Assembly (NCBI GenBank): GCA_963809825.1
Contig: CAWELJ010000013.1
Coordinates: forward strand, 71,880-135,879
Direction of reading: 5' to 3'
DNA: 64,000 bases
Source: Bog-473 sp963809825
Lineage (GTDB): Bacteria; Actinomycetota; Acidimicrobiia; Acidimicrobiales; RAAP-2
Under the pieces are notes generated by a model, which did not search any database, was not told the origin of the DNA, and worked only from the letters and a program-made list of their open reading frames with translations. The translations under genes and the position numbers were made by a program. Position 1 is the first letter of the stretch. Every line of letters begins with the position of its first letter. Below, piece by piece: positions 61,238 through 64,000 of the stretch.

Positions 61238-61281
61238 TGGAGGCGGCGGGCGGAATCGAACCGCCGTACGGGGCTTTGCAG
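61238..61281 (-). repeat. Displaced 3' half of tRNA-Cys: attachment site of an integrated element
   Basis: Read on the minus strand, this is a tRNA-Cys 3' half: loop bases TGCAAA, stem GCCCC, GTAC, T arm GGCGG-TTCGATT-CCGCC, acceptor CGCCGCC, discriminator T and encoded CCA. Upstream of the anticodon loop the match stops, and the 5' half is absent. Integration by a tyrosine recombinase at a tRNA 3' end leaves exactly this: the original half displaced and the intact gene rebuilt at the far end. The element should therefore extend to the right. Confidence 0.85.
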
Positions 61282-61376
61282 TTACGAAAACGGGGTTCGT
61301 CGCCGTTCGCATGAAGACGGCAGTCCTGGTCAGGGTGCATGCCGGTACGGAGCGGTTCAACATGATTCAGGGCTCT

Positions 61377-61395
61377 TGTGCCATCCCTGTGCCAT
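61377..61395. repeat. Direct repeat TGTGCCAT x2, possible integrase arm-type sites
   Basis: Two copies of TGTGCCAT (61377-61384, 61388-61395), 11 bp apart and so about one helical turn, inside the element about 100 bp from the crossover region. Short direct repeats near an att core are typical arm-type integrase sites; this role is inference. Confidence 0.4.
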
Positions 61396-61480
61396 AGAGG
61401 GTGGACTGTGAAGACGGATCTCCGGGCCGGCATAGTCCGCTGAAGGGCACGTCGCCGGAATATTGGTGTATCGTAGGTGT

Positions 61481-61684
61481 ATGAGTCGCACCAACATCGA
61501 CATCGACGAGGAGGCCTGCGACGTCGTCATGCAGCGGTACCGCTTGGCCACCAAACGAGAGGCCGTGAACTTCGCTTTGCGGACTCTGGCAGGAGAGCCG
61601 CTGAGCCTCGAGAAAGCCCGCGGGCTTCGCGGATCCGGTTGGGAGGGTGACCTCGAGGAAATGCGATCTGCACGCACCCCGTGA
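61481..61684 (+). CDS. vapB: VapB-type antitoxin
   Basis: A 67-aa protein (SRTNIDIDEEACDVVMQRYRL), the short VapB/type II antitoxin pattern with an N-terminal ribbon-helix-helix and the recurrent TKREAVNFALRTLAG helix. The C-terminus (GSGWEGDLEEMRSART) is the toxin-neutralising tail. The stop overlaps the GTG start of the toxin gene (GTGA). It should bind its own promoter with VapC. It lies about 200 bp inside the tRNA-Cys scar, a usual position for element-stabilising modules. Confidence 0.9.
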   Translation: MSRTNIDIDEEACDVVMQRYRLATKREAVNFALRTLAGEPLSLEKARGLRGSGWEGDLEEMRSARTP

Positions 61685-62070
61685 TCATCATCGACACCTC
61701 GGCGTGGGTCGAGTTCCTCCGTGACACGGGCAGCCCTGTCTGCGACCGCGTCGACGCACTCTTGGACGGCGAGATCGCCACGTGCCACCCCATCCGAATG
61801 GAAGTGCTTGCCGGCGCACGAGACGAGCAACACCTCAACGACCTTCGAGGACTGCTTGCGCGCGCTTCTTTGCTGCCCACCGAAGCGACCGACTACGAAG
61901 ACGCAGCCGCTCTGTACCGCTTGTGTCGCCGGCACGGGGAAACAGTGAGAAAGCTCATCGACTGCCTCATCGCTGCCACTGCCATCCGAACTTCTTCGAC
62001 CCTGCTCCATTGCGACAACGACTTCGACGTCCTGGGTCGCCACACACCTCTCCAGATCGAACGTCCATAG
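61681..62070 (+). CDS. vapC: VapC-type PIN-domain toxin
   Basis: A 129-aa PIN ribonuclease. The acidic residues are all visible: IIIDTSAWVEFL (Asp), HPIRMEVLAGARDEQ (Glu), VRKLIDCLIAATA (Asp) and CDNDFDVLG (Asp pair). These bind Mg2+ and cleave RNA, commonly tRNA. The GTG start overlaps vapB by four bases, giving antitoxin-first coupling. Complete and apparently intact. It may stabilise the integrated element to which it belongs. Confidence 0.92.
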   Translation: MIIIDTSAWVEFLRDTGSPVCDRVDALLDGEIATCHPIRMEVLAGARDEQHLNDLRGLLARASLLPTEATDYEDAAALYRLCRRHGETVRKLIDCLIAATAIRTSSTLLHCDNDFDVLGRHTPLQIERP

Positions 62071-62157
62071 CCAGTGCGCCGCACGGATTCTCCACGATGC
62101 CCACGAGCTGGCGGTCCGAGACGGTCCTTAGTAGGCGGCTACTACGGACTCCCTTAC

Positions 62158-62690
62158 TCACTCGTGGTTCTTGAACCACTGCAATGTCATCTCTAATTGC
62201 TCCTTGGCCTCATCAGTCCATTGGTCTTTGGTCCCGTACTGGTCTCGGTAGTACGAATAGAGGTCTCTATAAGGCGCAATTGCCTTCTCGAACTGCGACC
62301 CTCTCACGAGTGCTGTCGCCAGGTGGCGCTGAGTCTCGAGGGTCAACGGGTGTCTCACCCCTAGGTCACGACGTCGCGTCTCCCACACGTGCTCAAGAAG
62401 CTCGCTCGCTGGGTCGTATTCCTCTCACCGTAGAGATCATGTGCAAGATTCTCCATGTGACCGATAACTGCAACATCTTCATCGCCGAGATGCAGTTTTA
62501 GGAAGCCAGTTAGCTCGCTCCGAATGGCCACTGCTTGCTCTACTTCGTCCACCCGTTCGAGGCCCCCGGCTAGCTCGTCCATCAGTATCTGTACTTCCGG
62601 AGTCTGCATCCCATCTTGACGAACATATTCCTGGAGCAACAAGACCTGATGCTTGACTAATGCAACGCACGCGATGTCTGGGGTCCCCAA
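62158..62690 (-). pseudogene. TPR (kinesin-light-chain-like) repeat protein with frame break
   Basis: Two overlapping minus-strand frames join near 62,400. The first reads HMENLAHDLYGERNTTQRAS. The second reads ELLEHVWETRRRDLGVRHPLTLETQRHLATALV, the classic LGxxHPxTLxTxxNLA TPR_12 pattern, ending in WFKNHE. Within AGCGAGCGAGC one base gain or loss shifts the frame. A restored protein of about 177 aa would be a C-terminal fragment of larger TPR proteins (often NB-ARC-TPR). GC content is lower than in the left part of the window. Role unknown; possibly a defence-type or regulatory protein relic. Confidence 0.55.
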
Positions 62691-62836
62691 GTACCTCCAG
62701 CGCGAACTCTTCCCGCGTCGTGACCAAAGCTTCGGGCGGCGGATGGCGCCGAGATCTGCCTCGCCAGCGATTCTTCAACGTTCAGGGAGCCTCAGTGGGA
62801 AAAGAAAATATGATAATGGCCGTCACGCCGCACTCG

Positions 62837-63190
62837 CTAGGCACCAGCGGGAGCCAAGGCTGCTACAACTGCAATAACTGCTATCAATCCAAGTCCGGTA
62901 ATCGCGACTGGCGGTGTGGTCAGCGGCGGGAGGTGGAGGAAACTCGACCGAATACCCTCCTGAGGCGATGCCGCCCAAATTGAGACGCTGGGATTTGAGG
63001 AATGGGTTGCGTGGGACCGAGCTCTGCCGAAGGTGTGACACTGACCATCGCTGACGGTGGGAGACTGAAAATCTCCTTCTCTGGTCGCTTCGGTACCCGG
63101 AGCTGTGACCACCCCAATATCCTGCGGTTGCTCGGGCATATCTTTGTGCTTTAGACCCGCGCCGATGTACGCCCCCGCCGCCCCGCACAA
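62837..63190 (-). CDS. Small hypothetical protein with C-terminal hydrophobic segment
   Basis: A possible 117-aa minus-strand frame. It ends in a hydrophobic helix (VAITGLGLIAVIAVVAALAP) and has a Gly/Ala-rich N-terminus (CGAAGAYIGAGL). The middle has no clear family. The coding potential is weak and no ribosome-binding site is seen, but it sits between an RHS remnant and the TPR gene, where small toxin or immunity genes often occur. Treated as speculative. Confidence 0.25.
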   Translation of the reverse strand: MCGAAGAYIGAGLKHKDMPEQPQDIGVVTAPGTEATREGDFQSPTVSDGQCHTFGRARSHATHSSNPSVSIWAASPQEGIRSSFLHLPPLTTPPVAITGLGLIAVIAVVAALAPAGA

Positions 63191-63272
63191 CAGGCAAGGA
63201 GTGAGGTGACAGCTCGACCGGCTCTACCGCCAGAGTTCGCCTTGTGGTGACGCTTCAAACCCAAGGGATCCG

Positions 63273-63380
63273 TCAATTGAGCGGATCGTCTCCGGCAAAT
63301 GCGTAAGGCTGACCAGTTTCCGTAAGTTTGGGGTCAATACTCAGAAACTGCGCCGTCGCCGGGTCGTAGTAGCGGTGTAC
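63273..63380 (-). pseudogene. RHS repeat core remnant (C-terminal tip)
   Basis: On the minus strand, about 34 codons read RYYDPATAQFLSIDP and then GQPYAFAGDDPLN before a TGA at 63275-63273. This is the hyperconserved end of the RHS core domain, after which polymorphic C-terminal toxins normally start. Here the stop falls immediately after DDPLN, and upstream sequence does not continue the RHS repeats in frame. It is a decayed fragment of an RHS/polymorphic toxin gene in the integrated element. Confidence 0.7.
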
Positions 63381-63500
63381 TCACGACCGCCGGCCAGGTT
63401 CAGGAACCTCCTGTCGCGCCCTAACGCAATCGTGAGGTCGACGCGGAGTAGGCCGCTGCTTCGTCGTCGCCAGATGCGACTCGCCGAGCAGGACGATTCC

Positions 63501-63752
63501 TCACGAATCAGCTGGCATTGCGTCAGTTAGCGGCTCAATGCCGTTCGATCGACACCATTGCTTGTATCTCGAAAAGTCCCCAGGCGGCGCATTTCTCGAT
63601 GTGACTCTCACCCCCAACGCCAGACTGGCCTGTCTGTGCCACTGCCAGATGAACACGAAGGCCGAGCAAGCGAATCCGGCGCATGCGATTCCCACTATCC
63701 AGGCCACTACTGCAGCGGAATTCCGCGCCGTGTGGAACACCACGAACACCAC
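63501..63752 (-). CDS. Possible small membrane protein
   Basis: An 83-aa minus-strand frame with hydrophobic helices (VVFVVFHTARNSAAVVAWIVGIACAGF and SAFVFIWQW), then a basic/polar tail (RYKQWCRSNGIEPLTDA). The start codon is uncertain, and open frame continues upstream with more hydrophobic residues (WVALAYFVVVF). It may be an immunity-like or orphan membrane protein in the element. Weak evidence. Confidence 0.35.
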   Translation of the reverse strand: MVFVVFHTARNSAAVVAWIVGIACAGFACSAFVFIWQWHRQASLALGVRVTSRNAPPGDFSRYKQWCRSNGIEPLTDAMPADS

Positions 63753-64000
63753 GACAAAATAGGCCAGAGCAACCCAACGGATGACCGAAACAACCCATTT
63801 CCCACGAAAAAAGCGCGACCGCGGCGGGGCGACCGACCAGGGGCTCCCAGTGCCTCACGGTCTTGGATTTGTCTGGGATGTGCCACGTCTTAGGCAAGAT
63901 AGTTAACCGCCCGTTCTCGCATACTCCGAAGTCGAAAGAACGTATGCGACAAGTTCATCGATCACATCGCCCGGCGAGAACAAACTTACGGCTCCGAGTC
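63753..64000. other. Right-edge stretch, no assigned gene
   Basis: Short open frames are present on both strands but none shows a family motif, a ribosome-binding site or a codon pattern like the left part of the window. The element probably continues beyond the edge. Confidence 0.4.

Noticed and set aside
61238..61310. A complete functional tRNA-Cys gene
   Set aside because: Only the 3' half folds; bases beyond the anticodon loop do not pair to form the anticodon stem, D arm or acceptor 5' strand.
62653..62983. Plus-strand frames of 74 and 107 aa
   Set aside because: No ribosome-binding site or motif, and they overlap the minus-strand TPR and hypothetical frames.
1..64000. CRISPR arrays, rRNA genes, riboswitches and insertion sequences
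   Set aside because: No regularly spaced short repeats, rRNA signature, known aptamer core or transposase motif was found in reading both strands.
61282..64000. Integrase gene for the element
   Set aside because: No tyrosine-recombinase motif (R...HxxR...Y) is present in any frame of this stretch; if it exists it lies beyond the window.

Overview
This 64 kb window is high-GC throughout most of its length, with dense genes, many GTG starts, four-base ATGA/GTGA overlaps and short GC-rich spacers. It carries ergothioneine genes, F420/PPOX-type enzymes, a DUF2510 protein, an MptB-like mannosyltransferase and a secreted protein with 'GYWLVASDGGIF' repeats. Together these point to an actinobacterium, probably class Acidimicrobiia; the class-level assignment is inference. 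Several promoters lie so close to start codons that leaderless translation is likely.

Layout. 0.2-2.7 kb: a His-rich PadR regulator followed by a two-gene DrrAB-type ABC exporter. 3.0-5.2 kb: egtB-egtD, a minimal ergothioneine pair. 5.3-11.2 kb: envelope sugar genes (YfhO-like membrane protein, UDP-sulfoquinovose synthase SqdB, MptB-like mannosyltransferase). 11.2-17.7 kb: a six-gene minus-strand operon (sulfatase, two SDRs, EthD protein, SnoaL protein, PPOX protein) with a divergent ArsR-type regulator read from a consensus promoter. 17.6-25.7 kb: cytochrome P450, a lipocalin-like unknown, an APH-type kinase, nitronate monooxygenase, nitroreductase, DUF2237, SRPBCC and an M20 peptidase. 25.8-32.4 kb: a secreted S15/CocE hydrolase, a CPBP protease, a DUF2510 membrane protein, TrmO and an ABC-2 permease pair without an ATPase. 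32.4-45 kb: haloalkane dehalogenase with a Baeyer-Villiger-type monooxygenase, a divergent P450, acyl-CoA dehydrogenase with RpiA, hydrolases, a disulfide oxidoreductase, a CaiB/BaiF CoA-transferase, a beta-carbonic anhydrase and a 2-hydroxyacid dehydrogenase. 44.5-58.5 kb: L,D-transpeptidase, glutamine synthetase, MBL hydrolase, Ser/Thr kinase, VOC protein, SQR-like flavoprotein, SGNH hydrolase, DMT transporter, tRNA-Val, PhyH dioxygenase, exonuclease and a GH92 mannosidase. 58.8-60.2 kb: dienelactone hydrolase and a Ddn-type deazaflavin enzyme.

The right end is different. A truncated cyclic-nucleotide/CBS pseudogene (60.3-61.0 kb) is followed by a displaced 3' half of a tRNA-Cys gene (61,238-61,281) that breaks off in the anticodon loop, the usual scar of tyrosine-integrase insertion. 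To its right lie VapBC, a frameshifted TPR protein, a remnant of an RHS repeat core and small unrecognised frames in visibly lower-GC DNA. This is read as one end of an integrated element that continues beyond the window.

Two cross-cutting observations. First, at least seven single-base-type frame breaks interrupt otherwise conserved genes (ArsR, nitroreductase, CaiB, VOC, the cyclic-nucleotide pseudogene twice, TPR). This suggests sequence error, decay, or both, so those products need checking. Second, the glutamine synthetase has Phe where GlnE-regulated enzymes carry the adenylylated Tyr.
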